NCBI GenBank assembly: GCA_003521845.1
Contig: DPHB01000062.1
Location: forward strand, 12,652 to 74,099
Reading direction: 5' to 3'
Length of the DNA: 61,448 nucleotides
Origin: Oceanospirillaceae bacterium
GTDB taxonomy: Bacteria; Pseudomonadota; Gammaproteobacteria; Pseudomonadales; Balneatricaceae
Below, piece after piece: positions 40,599-50,000 of the stretch. How positions within the stretch are numbered: the first letter of the stretch is position 1; every line of letters starts with the position of its first letter. Under the pieces are notes generated by a model. That model did not search any database, was not told where the DNA came from, and worked only from the letters and a program-made list of their open reading frames with translations. A program made the translations under genes and the position numbers.

Positions 40599-41219
40599 CT
40601 AGACGCTGAGTAGTTGATCCATACCAGTGACGAAGTCTCTTTTGCCGCCAAAAGATGGATGACGGATGCTGGCTATATCTTGGTTCGGAAAAGCTAAGCG
40701 TGCGCATTTGCTGCCCTTGTGGCCGATACCCGCAATGATGTCAGGTTTATAGATCTTCGTTAAGGTTTGTAAGTAACCAATGCCTTGCTGAATTTCTTGG
40801 CTGTTAGGCGCGCGATTGCTGAATGGGTTGTCGGCATGATGGGGATGAAAAGGAAAAGAGTTCCAGAACAACGGAGTAATATTGCGCTGGGTTAGGTAGT
40901 CCCACACCATGGTGGCCGTATTTTCGCCTGCTAGATCTTTAATTTTTACTTGCTGACCTAGCTTTTGCAATAATGGATGTTGAAAGCGGCTGAAAATCTC
41001 ACCACTAGAAAAGGGGATGCCTGTGAGTTTGCAGCCCTTGTAGCCAGGTGCTTCGCCAACCAATAGTATCTTAGGGTTTTCATCTACTTGCAGCATGGCT
41101 TCTAGATAGTAACGTAAGTTAGTCGCTAGCTGTCTCGTTTGGTAGGGATTGCCAATGGTATTGGTGTTGGGTTGCTGTTTAAGTTGGCGGATGAACTTTT
41201 GAATAGCGTATTGGCTCAT
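40599..41219 (-). CDS. Uracil-DNA glycosylase superfamily protein
   Basis: The product is 206 residues from the ATG giving MSQYAIQKF; an open frame extends 46 codons further without homology. GEAPG at 55-59 and HPS at 187-189 are the two UDG-fold motifs. The catalytic motif after GEAPG (YKGCKLTGIPFSSG) differs from families 4 and 5, so uracil excision is uncertain. It could be a DNA repair enzyme or a related nucleic-acid hydrolase. It converges on ilvY with 7 nt between stops. Confidence 0.68.
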   Translation of the reverse strand: MSQYAIQKFIRQLKQQPNTNTIGNPYQTRQLATNLRYYLEAMLQVDENPKILLVGEAPGYKGCKLTGIPFSSGEIFSRFQHPLLQKLGQQVKIKDLAGENTATMVWDYLTQRNITPLFWNSFPFHPHHADNPFSNRAPNSQEIQQGIGYLQTLTKIYKPDIIAGIGHKGSKCARLAFPNQDIASIRHPSFGGKRDFVTGMDQLLSV

Positions 41220-41368
41220 GGCTGCTCGGCATCGCCGCTCCTGTGCATGACCAACAAGGATGTTGGAAATGCCATTTTTGCAGGAGCAAAAAACGGCCCA
41301 TGCACCCGTGGCAGGATCTGCCCCGTGAACGTAGTGAATGTTTTGGGTATACAGCACATTCTGTGCAC

Positions 41369-41395
41369 AAAAAAACCGGCCTTAGCCGGTTTTTC
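41369..41395 (-). terminator. Rho-independent terminator of rpsT
   Basis: ACCGGC and GCCGGT pair around CTTA with flanking A and T runs. It lies 18 nt past the rpsT stop on the minus strand. Confidence 0.85.
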
Positions 41396-41412
41396 TTAAG
41401 CGTCTGTAAATA

Positions 41413-41673
41413 TTACAGAGCTTTGATCTTCGCGTTCAAACGGCTCTTATGACGAGCAGCTTTGTTCTTGGTGAAGATGCCTTTAGTTACACTCTTGTCC
41501 ATTACGGAAACGGCAGTAGCGTAAGCAGCTTGAGCAGCTTCTTTATCACCAGCTTCGATAGCTGCGATAACTTTCTTTAGGTATGTGCGTGCCATGGAGC
41601 GCAGACTTGCATTGTGACTGCGACGTTTTTCAGCTTGGCGAGCGCGTTTCTTTGATCCAGCGGAATTTGCCAC
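41413..41673 (-). CDS. rpsT: 30S ribosomal protein S20
   Basis: The product is 86 residues, the standard length. It begins MANSAGSKKRARQAEKRRSHN and consists of three Lys/Ala-rich helices. S20 is a primary binder at the bottom of the 30S body. It is a single-gene unit with its own promoter and terminator, divergent from murJ, as in Pseudomonas and E. coli. Confidence 0.97.
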   Translation of the reverse strand: MANSAGSKKRARQAEKRRSHNASLRSMARTYLKKVIAAIEAGDKEAAQAAYATAVSVMDKSVTKGIFTKNKAARHKSRLNAKIKAL

Positions 41674-41738
41674 GATCTGGCTCCTATATCATTTGTTAAA
41701 AACACGGTATTTAAGGACGAGCCTTAAAGAGGTGCGGA

Positions 41739-41767
41739 ATTATTCCTTTTCACGGCCCCTTTGTCAA
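41739..41767 (-). promoter_or_regulatory. Promoter of rpsT
   Basis: On the minus strand a perfect TTGACA (41762-41767), a 17 bp spacer and AATAAT (41739-41744) form a near-consensus promoter about 65 nt before the rpsT start. Confidence 0.75.
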
Positions 41768-41897
41768 CGCCAATAGCTAAAATAATACAGCTTTTAGCGA
41801 TTAAGTTGCTTGTAGCTTGCATGAAGGGAGTAATCTATCTGAAAAATGGGGTAATATGCTACTACTCTTTGCAACTTTTTCTAAATTAGCAGCCCCT

Positions 41898-43481
41898 ATG
41901 TCATCAACCGAGACTCCCTCAGAAAGTACGACTGTGTCGTCGCCTTCGTTTATGCGCTCCAGTTTAGTGGTTGCTGCCATGACCATGATATCCAGAGTGC
42001 TGGGATTGGCTCGCGATGTGGTGATAGCTGTGGTGTTTGGTGCGGGTAATTCTGCCGATGCCTTCTTTGTGGCTTTTAAGATACCTAACTTTTTACGCCG
42101 TTTGTTTGCCGAAGGGGCCTTTAATCAAGCCTTTGTGCCAGTGCTGGCTGAAGTCAGTGGTGAAAAAAATCACCAAGCCTTGCGTGATATGGTGGCTAGG
42201 GTCTCTGGCTGTCTATTGCTTATTCTGTTTGTGCTCACCCTGGTTGCCGTGCTGGCCGCGCCGTTATTGGTGTGGGTGTTTGCCCCAGGTTTTGCTGATC
42301 AGCCAGAAAAAATGAGCTTAACGGCCGACATGCTGCGTTTGACCTTCCCTTATTTACTGCTGATATCCATGACAGGCTTTTTTGGAAGTCTGCTCAATCA
42401 CGCTCGGCAGTTTGCTGTTCCGGCGGCGACGCCTGTGCTATTAAATTTGAGTCTAATTACTGCGGCATGGTGGTTGGTGCCTAAACTGGCAGTGCCTGTT
42501 ACCGCTTTGGCGTGGGGTGTATTGGTAGCAGGTTGTTTGCAGTTGGCCTTGCAGTTGCCATTTGTAGCGCGTTTGGGTTTGTTGGCTAGGCCTCGTTTAG
42601 GCTTTTCTGATGGCCGCGTGAAGCAGGTAATGAAGTTAATGTTACCGGCTTTGTTTGGCGTGTCCGTGGCGCAAATTAATTTGCTCTTGGATACCATTTT
42701 AGCGTCCTTGTTGCAGTCGGGTAGTGTGTCTTGGTTGTATTATTCAGACCGTTTGATGGAATTGCCACTAGGGGTGTTTGGTATAGCTATTGCCACGGTG
42801 ATTTTACCAAGCCTATCACGGCAGCATAATGTTGATGACAAATCCGCTTTTTCTGCTACTTTGGATTGGGCTGTGCGCATGATATTGCTTATTGGTGTGC
42901 CTGCAGCCATTGCTCTGTGGGTGTTGGCAGAGCCTTTGTTAGCAACACTGTTCCATTATGGCGCCATGCAAGACCGGGATGTGCTGCTCAGTGCGGCTAG
43001 CTTGCGTGCCTATGCGGTGGGTTTGTTGGCCTTTATGTTGATCAAGGTGTTGGCGCCAGGCTTTTTTGCTCGTCAAGATATGCGCACACCAGTACGCTAT
43101 GGCGTGTGGGCCATGGCGGCTAATATGGTCTTTAACCTGTCTTTGATTTGGCATTTTCAGCATGTGGGTTTGGCGATGGCTACGGCGATGTCAGCATTTT
43201 TGAATGCGGGTTTGTTAGCGGCAGGTTTATGGCGTCAGCAAATATGGCAGTTAGCACCAGGTTGGTGGTCGTGGAGCTTACGCTTACTGTTGGCTAATGG
43301 CGCTTTGCTAACCCTGCTTTTGTGGCTGCGTGCACCTGTGCAACAATGGTTGCAGTGGGGTTTGTGGCAACGAATTGAGCAGTTAGCCATGTTAGTTGTA
43401 GGTGGTTTAATAACCTATCTATTGGTGCTGTTGCTGGCTGGCCTACGAAAACGTCATCTCCAGGGTCCAAAAGCCGTATAA
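41898..43481 (+). CDS. murJ: Lipid II flippase MurJ
   Basis: The product is 527 residues from the ATG giving MSSTETPSES; a later Met (MRSSLVV) is another possible start. About 14 membrane segments are visible. SRVLGLARD and NFLRRLFAEGAFNQAFVPV near the N-terminus are MurJ signatures. It moves undecaprenyl-linked peptidoglycan precursors across the inner membrane. It lies between rpsT and ribF as in Pseudomonas. Confidence 0.96.
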   Translation: MSSTETPSESTTVSSPSFMRSSLVVAAMTMISRVLGLARDVVIAVVFGAGNSADAFFVAFKIPNFLRRLFAEGAFNQAFVPVLAEVSGEKNHQALRDMVARVSGCLLLILFVLTLVAVLAAPLLVWVFAPGFADQPEKMSLTADMLRLTFPYLLLISMTGFFGSLLNHARQFAVPAATPVLLNLSLITAAWWLVPKLAVPVTALAWGVLVAGCLQLALQLPFVARLGLLARPRLGFSDGRVKQVMKLMLPALFGVSVAQINLLLDTILASLLQSGSVSWLYYSDRLMELPLGVFGIAIATVILPSLSRQHNVDDKSAFSATLDWAVRMILLIGVPAAIALWVLAEPLLATLFHYGAMQDRDVLLSAASLRAYAVGLLAFMLIKVLAPGFFARQDMRTPVRYGVWAMAANMVFNLSLIWHFQHVGLAMATAMSAFLNAGLLAAGLWRQQIWQLAPGWWSWSLRLLLANGALLTLLLWLRAPVQQWLQWGLWQRIEQLAMLVVGGLITYLLVLLLAGLRKRHLQGPKAV

Positions 43482-43595
43482 ATCAGCGTTTTTTATCTAG
43501 TCTAGGTCGCGTCCTGTGTGGCTTTAAGTATATAATGGCTAGCTTTGTTGATAATCGTTTTGCCATTATTTTAGCTAGGTGAGTACGCCTCCATT

Positions 43596-44531
43596 ATGGA
43601 ATTAATTCGCGGCCTTTATAATTTACGTGATCATCACCGAGGTTGCGTTGCTACCATCGGTAATTTTGACGGCGTCCATCTAGGGCATCAGCAGGTATTA
43701 ACCCGCTTGCGTGAACAGGCGCAAGAACGTAATTTGCCAAGTACGGTGATTCTGTTTGAACCTCAGCCGTTGGAATTTGTGGCACCTGAGCGCGCACCGC
43801 GCCGCATTACGCGGTTGCGAGAAAAAATACGTCTGTTGCAGGCGCAAGGTATCGACCGTGTGGTGTGCTTGCGTTTTGATGCTCAGCTCCAAAACCTCAG
43901 TGCCATGGATTTTGTGCAACGCTTGCTGATAGATGGCTTGGCGGTAAAACACTTTGTCGTTGGTGATGATTTTCGTTTTGGACGTCAACGTCAAGGTGAT
44001 TTTGCTTTGTTGCACGCCGCCGGCATAGAACATGGTTTTAGTGTACAAAGTACAGCCAGCTGTTGCAGCCAAGGGGTACGTGTTTCGAGTACGGCTATTC
44101 GTGAAGCGCTTGAAAAACATGATTTGCCAGAGGCCGAAAAGTTGTTGGGTCGCCCTTATGATATTACCGGCAAGGTGGCCAAAGGTCAGCAGCTTGGTCG
44201 CACCATTGGTGTGCCGACGGCTAATATTCGCTTGCAGAATAAACAGCCCGCCCTACAAGGTGTGTACGCAACGCGTATTGTGGGCTTGGATAACAAGATT
44301 TATGAAGGCGTGGCTAATGTTGGTTATCGCCCAACGGTTGCGGGTTTGCAGCCGCAACTAGAAGTACACATTTTTGACCTGCAGGCAGACCTTTATGGTC
44401 GCCACCTACAGGTAGAGTTTTGTTTGTTTATTCGAGCAGAGCAAAAATTTGCTGGATTACCCGAATTGAAACAGCAAATCAGTCAAGACATTGCCGCCGC
44501 CAAAGATTTCTTTGCGGCAACAAAAACTTAG
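43596..44531 (+). CDS. ribF: Bifunctional riboflavin kinase/FAD synthetase
   Basis: The product is 311 residues. The N-terminal adenylyltransferase domain has GNFDGVHLGHQ near residue 23 and VRVSSTAIREAL. The C-terminal kinase domain shows GQQLGRTIGVPTANI near residue 205. It phosphorylates riboflavin to FMN and adenylates FMN to FAD. A TATAAT at 43531 may be its -10. ileS follows 24 nt downstream. Confidence 0.96.
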   Translation: MELIRGLYNLRDHHRGCVATIGNFDGVHLGHQQVLTRLREQAQERNLPSTVILFEPQPLEFVAPERAPRRITRLREKIRLLQAQGIDRVVCLRFDAQLQNLSAMDFVQRLLIDGLAVKHFVVGDDFRFGRQRQGDFALLHAAGIEHGFSVQSTASCCSQGVRVSSTAIREALEKHDLPEAEKLLGRPYDITGKVAKGQQLGRTIGVPTANIRLQNKQPALQGVYATRIVGLDNKIYEGVANVGYRPTVAGLQPQLEVHIFDLQADLYGRHLQVEFCLFIRAEQKFAGLPELKQQISQDIAAAKDFFAATKT

Positions 44532-44555
44532 TTAATACGAAAATAGTGAAGATAC

Positions 44556-47342
44556 ATGAGTGACCATAAAGCGACCCTGAATTTGCCCCATACCGAGTTT
44601 GCTATGCGTGGCAACCTAGCCCAACGTGAGCCTGTGATGTTAAAGCGTTGGCAGGAAATGGACCTGTACAAAAAATTACGCGAAGTAGGCAAAGGCCGCG
44701 AGCAGTTTATTTTGCATGACGGCCCTCCATACGCCAACGGCGATATTCATATTGGTCACGCCGTTAACAAAATCTTAAAAGACATCATTGTTAAGTCCAA
44801 GACGCTTAGTGGTTATGACGCGCCTTACGTACCTGGTTGGGATTGCCATGGTTTGCCAATAGAACACAAGGTAGAGCAAAAAATTGGCAAGGCGGGCACT
44901 AAAAAGAGCTTTAGTGAATTTCGTGCCGAATGCCGTAAGTATGCGACCAAGCAGGTGCAAGGCCAGATGGCTGATTTTGTACGTTTGGGCATTCAGGGCG
45001 ATTGGCAAAATCCATATTTGACCATGAACTTCGATACCGAAGCTAACATCATTCGTGCCCTAGGCAAAATCGTTGATAACGGTCACCTAGTAAAAGGATA
45101 CAAGCCAGTTTATTGGAGTGTGGTGGGGGCTTCTGCCTTGGCCGAGGCTGAGGTGGAGTATCAGGACAAGGTGTCTACGGCCATAGACGTGCGTTATAGC
45201 ATTGTTAACGCTGATGCCTGGCAGGCCGCTTTGGGTTGTGATGCAGCTAATACCTCTGTGGTTATCTGGACCACCACGCCTTGGACCTTACCGTCTTCGC
45301 AGGCAGTGAGTGTACATGCCGAATTGGATTACGTGGTTGTTGCCGTTAATGGTGAGCAGTTGGTTATGGCCGAGGCGCTATACGAAGATGCCATGACACG
45401 TTATGGCCTAGAAGGCGCCACAGTTGTTGCCACAGTGAAAGGTCAGGCCTTAGAAAATTTACCAGTACAGCACCCGTTTATTGCTGAGCGTCAGATGCCA
45501 GTTATTTTGGGTGAGCACGTTACCACCGACGCCGGTACAGGTTGCGTTCACACGGCACCAGATCATGGCGTGGATGACTTTAACGTGGGCCGCGCCTACG
45601 GTATCGGCACCCTAAACCTCGTTGATGACAATGGCGTCTTTACTGCTGGCGCTGGTGAATTTGCTGGCCAGCATGTGTACAAGGTTGACGGCGCTATCGT
45701 TGAGCGCTTAGAAGAGAATGACGCAGTCTTGTGTGTGAAAAAAATCACCCACAGCTATGCCCATTGCTGGCGTACCAAAACCCCCCTAATTTATCGTGCT
45801 ACACCACAATGGTTTATCTCCATGTCCGAAAACGGCCTGCTTGATAAAGCTTTGGAGGCAGTAAAAGGCGTGAGCTGGCATCCAGAATGGGGCGAAGCCC
45901 GTATCGCCGGAATGCTTTCCTCTAGTCCAGATTGGTGTGTGTCCCGTCAGCGTACCTGGGGTGTGCCGATTACCTTGTTTATCAACAAGGAAACCCAAGC
46001 ACTACACCCACGCACTCAAGAGCTGTTTGAAGAAGTGGCTAAGCGTGTCGAAGAAAAAGGCATTGATGCCTGGTTTGAATTGGATGCCGCAGAACTGCTT
46101 GGCGACGAAGCGGATCAGTACAGCAAGGTTACGGACACCATGGATGTGTGGTTTGATTCCGGTTCTACTCACTACGCCGTATTGGCACAACGTGAAGAGC
46201 TGCGTTTTCCCGCAGACCTATATTTGGAGGGTTCGGACCAGCATCGTGGTTGGTTCCAGTCTTCTCTAAAGACCTCTATCGCTATGCACGGTGTGGCGCC
46301 ATATAAGGGTGTCTTGACCCATGGCTTTACCGTAGATGGCGATGGCCGCAAGATGTCCAAGTCCATCGGTAATGTGATGTCTCCACAAAAGGTATGCAAC
46401 ACCTTGGGTGCTGACATCATTCGTTTGTGGGTTGCCGCGACGGACTTTAGTGCTGAAATGGCCGTGTCCGATGAAATTTTGAAGCGTACCGCCGATGCTT
46501 ACCGTCGTATTCGTAACACGGCGCGTTTCCTGTTGAGTAACCTAAACGGCTTTGATCCTGCTAAGGACATGGTGCCTGTGGAAGATATGCTGGCCTTGGA
46601 TCAGTGGGTACTAGAACGTGCAGAACAAATACAACAGGATATCGAAGCTGGCTATCACAGTTACAACTTCCATTCGGTATACCAAAAGCTGACACACTTC
46701 TGCTCTCAGGACTTGGGTGGTTTCTACTTGGATATCATTAAGGATCGCCAATACACCACGGCAGAAGATTGCTTAGCGCGTCGTTCTTGCCAGACGGCTA
46801 TGTACCACTTGATTGAAGCCATTACCCGTTGGGTAGCACCAATCCTAAGCTACACAGCCGATGAGCTTTGGGACTTTATCCCGGGTGAGCGTGCTGAGTC
46901 TGTACAGTTGGATACCTGGTATGGTTTACCGTTGCCCGCACAAGCTAAGCTAGGTTCCGATTATTGGACCCAGGTAATGGCCGTCAAGCAGGCTGTAAAC
47001 AAGGCTTTGGAAAGCAAGCGTAGCGAAGGTGGCATTGGCGGTTCTTTGAGCGCCGAAGTTACCTTGCACGTCAACCAAGAATTGCATGCGCTCTTGTCCC
47101 AGCTTGGTGATGAATTGCGCTTTGTATTGTTGACCTCACGTGCTGATTTGCAATTAGACAGCGACGGCGACGACACAGATCTAGCCGGCATGAAGGTGAC
47201 TATCAAGGCTTCGGAACACACCAAGTGTGAGCGCTGCTGGCATCATCGTGAAGACGTTGGTCAGCATGCAGAACATGAAGACTTGTGTGGTCGTTGTGTT
47301 GAAAACGTAGACGGCGCTGGCGAGGCACGTGAATTTGCCTAG
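44556..47342 (+). CDS. ileS: Isoleucyl-tRNA synthetase
   Basis: The product is 928 residues, a class I synthetase. The HIGH motif reads HIGHAVNK near residue 68 and KMSKS appears near 601. The editing domain (about 190-390) includes WTTTPWTLPSSQ. A C-terminal zinc finger shows CERCWHHR and CGRC. It charges tRNA-Ile and edits misactivated valine. The lspA start lies inside its last codons. Confidence 0.98.
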   Translation: MSDHKATLNLPHTEFAMRGNLAQREPVMLKRWQEMDLYKKLREVGKGREQFILHDGPPYANGDIHIGHAVNKILKDIIVKSKTLSGYDAPYVPGWDCHGLPIEHKVEQKIGKAGTKKSFSEFRAECRKYATKQVQGQMADFVRLGIQGDWQNPYLTMNFDTEANIIRALGKIVDNGHLVKGYKPVYWSVVGASALAEAEVEYQDKVSTAIDVRYSIVNADAWQAALGCDAANTSVVIWTTTPWTLPSSQAVSVHAELDYVVVAVNGEQLVMAEALYEDAMTRYGLEGATVVATVKGQALENLPVQHPFIAERQMPVILGEHVTTDAGTGCVHTAPDHGVDDFNVGRAYGIGTLNLVDDNGVFTAGAGEFAGQHVYKVDGAIVERLEENDAVLCVKKITHSYAHCWRTKTPLIYRATPQWFISMSENGLLDKALEAVKGVSWHPEWGEARIAGMLSSSPDWCVSRQRTWGVPITLFINKETQALHPRTQELFEEVAKRVEEKGIDAWFELDAAELLGDEADQYSKVTDTMDVWFDSGSTHYAVLAQREELRFPADLYLEGSDQHRGWFQSSLKTSIAMHGVAPYKGVLTHGFTVDGDGRKMSKSIGNVMSPQKVCNTLGADIIRLWVAATDFSAEMAVSDEILKRTADAYRRIRNTARFLLSNLNGFDPAKDMVPVEDMLALDQWVLERAEQIQQDIEAGYHSYNFHSVYQKLTHFCSQDLGGFYLDIIKDRQYTTAEDCLARRSCQTAMYHLIEAITRWVAPILSYTADELWDFIPGERAESVQLDTWYGLPLPAQAKLGSDYWTQVMAVKQAVNKALESKRSEGGIGGSLSAEVTLHVNQELHALLSQLGDELRFVLLTSRADLQLDSDGDDTDLAGMKVTIKASEHTKCERCWHHREDVGQHAEHEDLCGRCVENVDGAGEAREFA

Positions 47343-47838
47343 TGAGCCATTAACAACACCCTCGGCTTGGCAACGGCTTTGGCCGTGGGTTTTGGGTTTG
47401 TGGTTACTCGACCTAGCTATCAAATATTGGGTCAGTGGCCAGTTTATCTATGCCGAACGCTTCAATGTATTGCCCATATTTGATCTGACTCTGGTGCACA
47501 ATACGGGTGCGGCCTTTAGCTTTTTGGCTGGGCAAGGTGGTTGGCAGCGTTGGTTTTTTAGCTTTGTCGGTTTGGCTGTCGGTGTTTGGTTGGTGCGTTG
47601 GCTACGTCAAACGCCCGTTAGTCAGCGAGTACTTGCTTACAGCCTAGCTGCCTTGCTAGCTGGTGCTTTGGGTAATCTTACCGAGCGTATGCTTAATGGC
47701 TATGTGGTTGATTACTTATTATTCTACTGGCCGCCGTATTATTTCCCTGCTTTTAATCTGGCGGACATGCTGATCTTCTTGGGTGCCTCGGGCATGCTGG
47801 TAGATATGTGGCTAGATGCCAAAGGAACTTCCAAATGA
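47329..47838 (+). CDS. lspA: Lipoprotein signal peptidase (signal peptidase II)
   Basis: The product is 169 residues from a GTG that overlaps the ileS end by 14 nt. It has four membrane segments. The catalytic Asp residues lie in GYVVDYL and FNLADMLIF, with NTGAAFSF before them. LspA cuts prolipoproteins at the lipidated Cys in the inner membrane; BamD and the repeat lipoprotein here are likely substrates. It overlaps fkpB by 4 nt. Confidence 0.95.
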   Translation: MNLPSEPLTTPSAWQRLWPWVLGLWLLDLAIKYWVSGQFIYAERFNVLPIFDLTLVHNTGAAFSFLAGQGGWQRWFFSFVGLAVGVWLVRWLRQTPVSQRVLAYSLAALLAGALGNLTERMLNGYVVDYLLFYWPPYYFPAFNLADMLIFLGASGMLVDMWLDAKGTSK

Positions 47839-48257
47839 TTACCAATGATTCACAAGTCACCTTGCACTTCGCTTTGCGTACTGAGCAAGGCGAAGAAATT
47901 GATTCTACCTTTGCTGGCCAACCAGCCAAGCTTAATATAGGTGACGGCAATCTACTGCCAGACTTTGAGGCTTGCCTTATTGGCCTGCAAGTAGGTGCCA
48001 AAGAAACCTTCACCATGACGCCAGAAAAAGCCTTTGGGCAGCGCAATGATGGCAATATTCAAGCCATGAAGCGCCATCAGTTTGGTGCCGACCAGGTGTT
48101 GGAAGTGGGTTTAGTATTTAGCTTTGCCGACGCTGCCAATGGCGAGCTACCTGGCGTTGTTAAGAGCATCGAAGGTGATGAAGTACAGGTGGATTTCAAC
48201 CACCCGCTGGCTGGTATGACTTTGAATTTTGAAGTGGAAATTGTGGCCATCGATTAG
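47835..48257 (+). CDS. fkpB: FKBP-type peptidyl-prolyl isomerase FkpB (SlpA)
   Basis: The product is 140 residues from the ATG overlapping the lspA stop (ATGA), with AAGGA upstream. It starts with the FKBP core (LRTEQGEEIDST, LLPDFEACLIGL). An IF domain follows near 70-120, and NHPLAGMTLNFEVEI closes the fold. It helps cytoplasmic protein folding. In Pseudomonas ispH follows; here a pilin gene with its own promoter follows after 105 bp. Confidence 0.94.
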   Translation: MITNDSQVTLHFALRTEQGEEIDSTFAGQPAKLNIGDGNLLPDFEACLIGLQVGAKETFTMTPEKAFGQRNDGNIQAMKRHQFGADQVLEVGLVFSFADAANGELPGVVKSIEGDEVQVDFNHPLAGMTLNFEVEIVAID

Positions 48258-48303
48258 GCAATGACTGTTTTCACCATCGCCTGACTCGTTGAAAAAGGTT
48301 CGT

Positions 48304-48332
48304 TTAGCACTTCTCCAAATACCATCTATACT
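48304..48332 (+). promoter_or_regulatory. Candidate promoter of the minor pilin cluster
   Basis: TTAGCA (48304-48309) and TATACT (48327-48332) are separated by 17 bp, 31 nt before the first pilin gene, which has a strong AAGGAG site. Confidence 0.55.
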
Positions 48333-48362
48333 AAGTAATAGCATTAGCAAAAGGAGTTTGCC

Positions 48363-48896
48363 ATGCTGTTACCTTCTTCTATTTCTGCACAAGTCAATGC
48401 CAATCGTGGCTGGAGTTTGATCGACATTCTCGCTGTCTTAGCCATTGTCTTGCTAAGTGGCAAGCTATTGCTGCCCAATTGGGCGCAAGGCTTGTCCCAA
48501 GCGCATCTGCTGCAACAACATCAATCCTTCCTGTTACACCTGCGCCAAGCACGCGTTGCTGCTCAAAGTTACCAGCAGTCCGTTAGTCTTTGTGGTTGGC
48601 TAGTGGCGACACCTTGCACAAACCTTGATGCTAGTCAGCCAGAAATTATCAGTTTTTTAGATATCAATAGAGATGGTGTTAGGCAAGTTGATGAAAAGCT
48701 AGTACATAGACAAAGTTTGCACGCATCCTTGAGTTTGGTGTTCAATCGCGGAGCCTATGTTCAGTTTAGCGCCGCTGGCAACACAGGTCAGTCCGGTAGT
48801 TGGAGGTTATGTTGGCATGGCCAGCCTGCTGGCTATAAAGTTGTAGTCTCCAGTTCTGGTGCTTTACGCAGTGAAAAAGTAGCTTGTCATGGATAA
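48363..48896 (+). CDS. FimT/FimU-type minor type IV pilin (atypical N-terminus)
   Basis: The product is 177 residues. A type III signal ends RG at residue 16, then WSLIDILAVLAIVLL forms the hydrophobic helix. The usual Phe at +1 is Trp and the Glu at +5 is Asp, a conservative change. The C-terminal part is a GspH/FimT-like beta domain with paired Cys (CGW, PCTN). It is probably a pilus-tip primer component. Its last 8 nt overlap pilV. Confidence 0.72.
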   Translation: MLLPSSISAQVNANRGWSLIDILAVLAIVLLSGKLLLPNWAQGLSQAHLLQQHQSFLLHLRQARVAAQSYQQSVSLCGWLVATPCTNLDASQPEIISFLDINRDGVRQVDEKLVHRQSLHASLSLVFNRGAYVQFSAAGNTGQSGSWRLCWHGQPAGYKVVVSSSGALRSEKVACHG

Positions 48897-49356
48897 GGCT
48901 AGAGGGTTTGGTTTACTGGAAGTGAATTTAGCTATAGCTATTCTGGCGCTTGGTTTGAGCGCCATGATGACAAGTTACTTGTCGGTCACACAAACCATCA
49001 AGATGAGCCAGCAGACGCAGCGTGCGCATGTGATCATGGCGCAATTATCACAAGTGTTACCTTTGTATGCTGACCAGCTAGCTTGGCTGGTTGCGCAACC
49101 GCGACAACCGCAAACTGCCCCTTCAACATGTTGGCAAGGGGGCTACTGCAACGATCGGCAAATGCTGGCTGCTTGGTGGCATTATTGGCAGTCGGAGGTG
49201 GCGGCCCAGCTTGCCGATGGCCAGCTACAGCTTACTTGCCCAACTGGCTGCGCTGGCGGTGGGCTTTTGCAAATGCAAATTCGTTGGCGTGGTTCCGATG
49301 CCATTGTTGCTGCCTGCAATGGTTGGCACTGTGTCACCTTGGCGTGGCCCTTATGA
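48889..49356 (+). CDS. pilV: Minor type IV pilin PilV
   Basis: The product is 155 residues. The cleavage site is RG|FGLLEV at residue 6 with Glu at +5, followed by a canonical hydrophobic helix (LAIAILALGLSAMM). The C-terminal domain is Trp/Cys-rich, with CWQGGYC and CPTGC. PilV is a core minor pilin that helps initiate pilus assembly. It overlaps its neighbours by 8 and 4 nt. Confidence 0.85.
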   Translation: MDKARGFGLLEVNLAIAILALGLSAMMTSYLSVTQTIKMSQQTQRAHVIMAQLSQVLPLYADQLAWLVAQPRQPQTAPSTCWQGGYCNDRQMLAAWWHYWQSEVAAQLADGQLQLTCPTGCAGGGLLQMQIRWRGSDAIVAACNGWHCVTLAWPL

Positions 49357-50000
49357 GTTTTTCAGTATGTCATCGGCACAAACAAAGGTCAGCTTGCCTT
49401 GGCTTTAGCTTGTTGGAAGTGTTGTTAGGTATGGCCCTGGCTAGTCTATTATTGTTGGCCGCGAGTTATCTTGTGCAAATGGTGACGCAGCGCGCAAACT
49501 GGTGGTATGCGGCAAGTGAAATGGTGATGCTACGGCAGGCGGTAGCTGAGTCCATAGATACCTTGTCTAGCCAAGTGTGCGCGCCGGGCTTGGCATATGG
49601 TGGTACTGACCATTGGCGTTGGCGGATGTGGCAAGCTGGTCGTTGCCAAGTGTATGACTTGCGCTTTAACAAGGACAAAAAACAAGTACAAAAACGCCGC
49701 TTGGGTGGGCGTTATAGTGGCTTTGTTGATGCTATCTGGAATTTGGAGGTGAGCTATGGTGTGGCTGAGCAGGGGCGGTGTGCGCCAGGGCGATGGTTGC
49801 CGCAAGTAAGTGCTGAAAATGCCCAGCAAACTGTGTTGTTACGCCTACAGTATGAGGTAGGCATTGCAGAGGCAGTGGTTCAATACTCAGCACCAACACT
49901 AGATTCAACGACAGGCTCAAACAGCAGAGGATTAACCGAAACCACCAGTATGCTAGTGCGGCTTCCTTGTGCAGTAAAAGCAATGGAGGGGACGGAGTGA
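49353..50000 (+). CDS. pilW: Minor type IV pilin PilW
   Basis: The product is 215 residues from the ATG overlapping the pilV stop (ATGA). The signal ends G17, then FSLLEVLLGMALASLLLL carries Glu at +5. PilW pilins are larger than other minor pilins, and this fits. Cys pairs suggest disulfides in the globular part. It ends at a TGA that overlaps the GTG of the next gene. Confidence 0.85.
   Translation: MSFSVCHRHKQRSACLGFSLLEVLLGMALASLLLLAASYLVQMVTQRANWWYAASEMVMLRQAVAESIDTLSSQVCAPGLAYGGTDHWRWRMWQAGRCQVYDLRFNKDKKQVQKRRLGGRYSGFVDAIWNLEVSYGVAEQGRCAPGRWLPQVSAENAQQTVLLRLQYEVGIAEAVVQYSAPTLDSTTGSNSRGLTETTSMLVRLPCAVKAMEGTE

Noticed and set aside
42398..42697. Antisense frames in murJ and other long genes as overlapping genes
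   Set aside because: They have biased composition expected from the opposite strand and lack start signals or recognisable domains.
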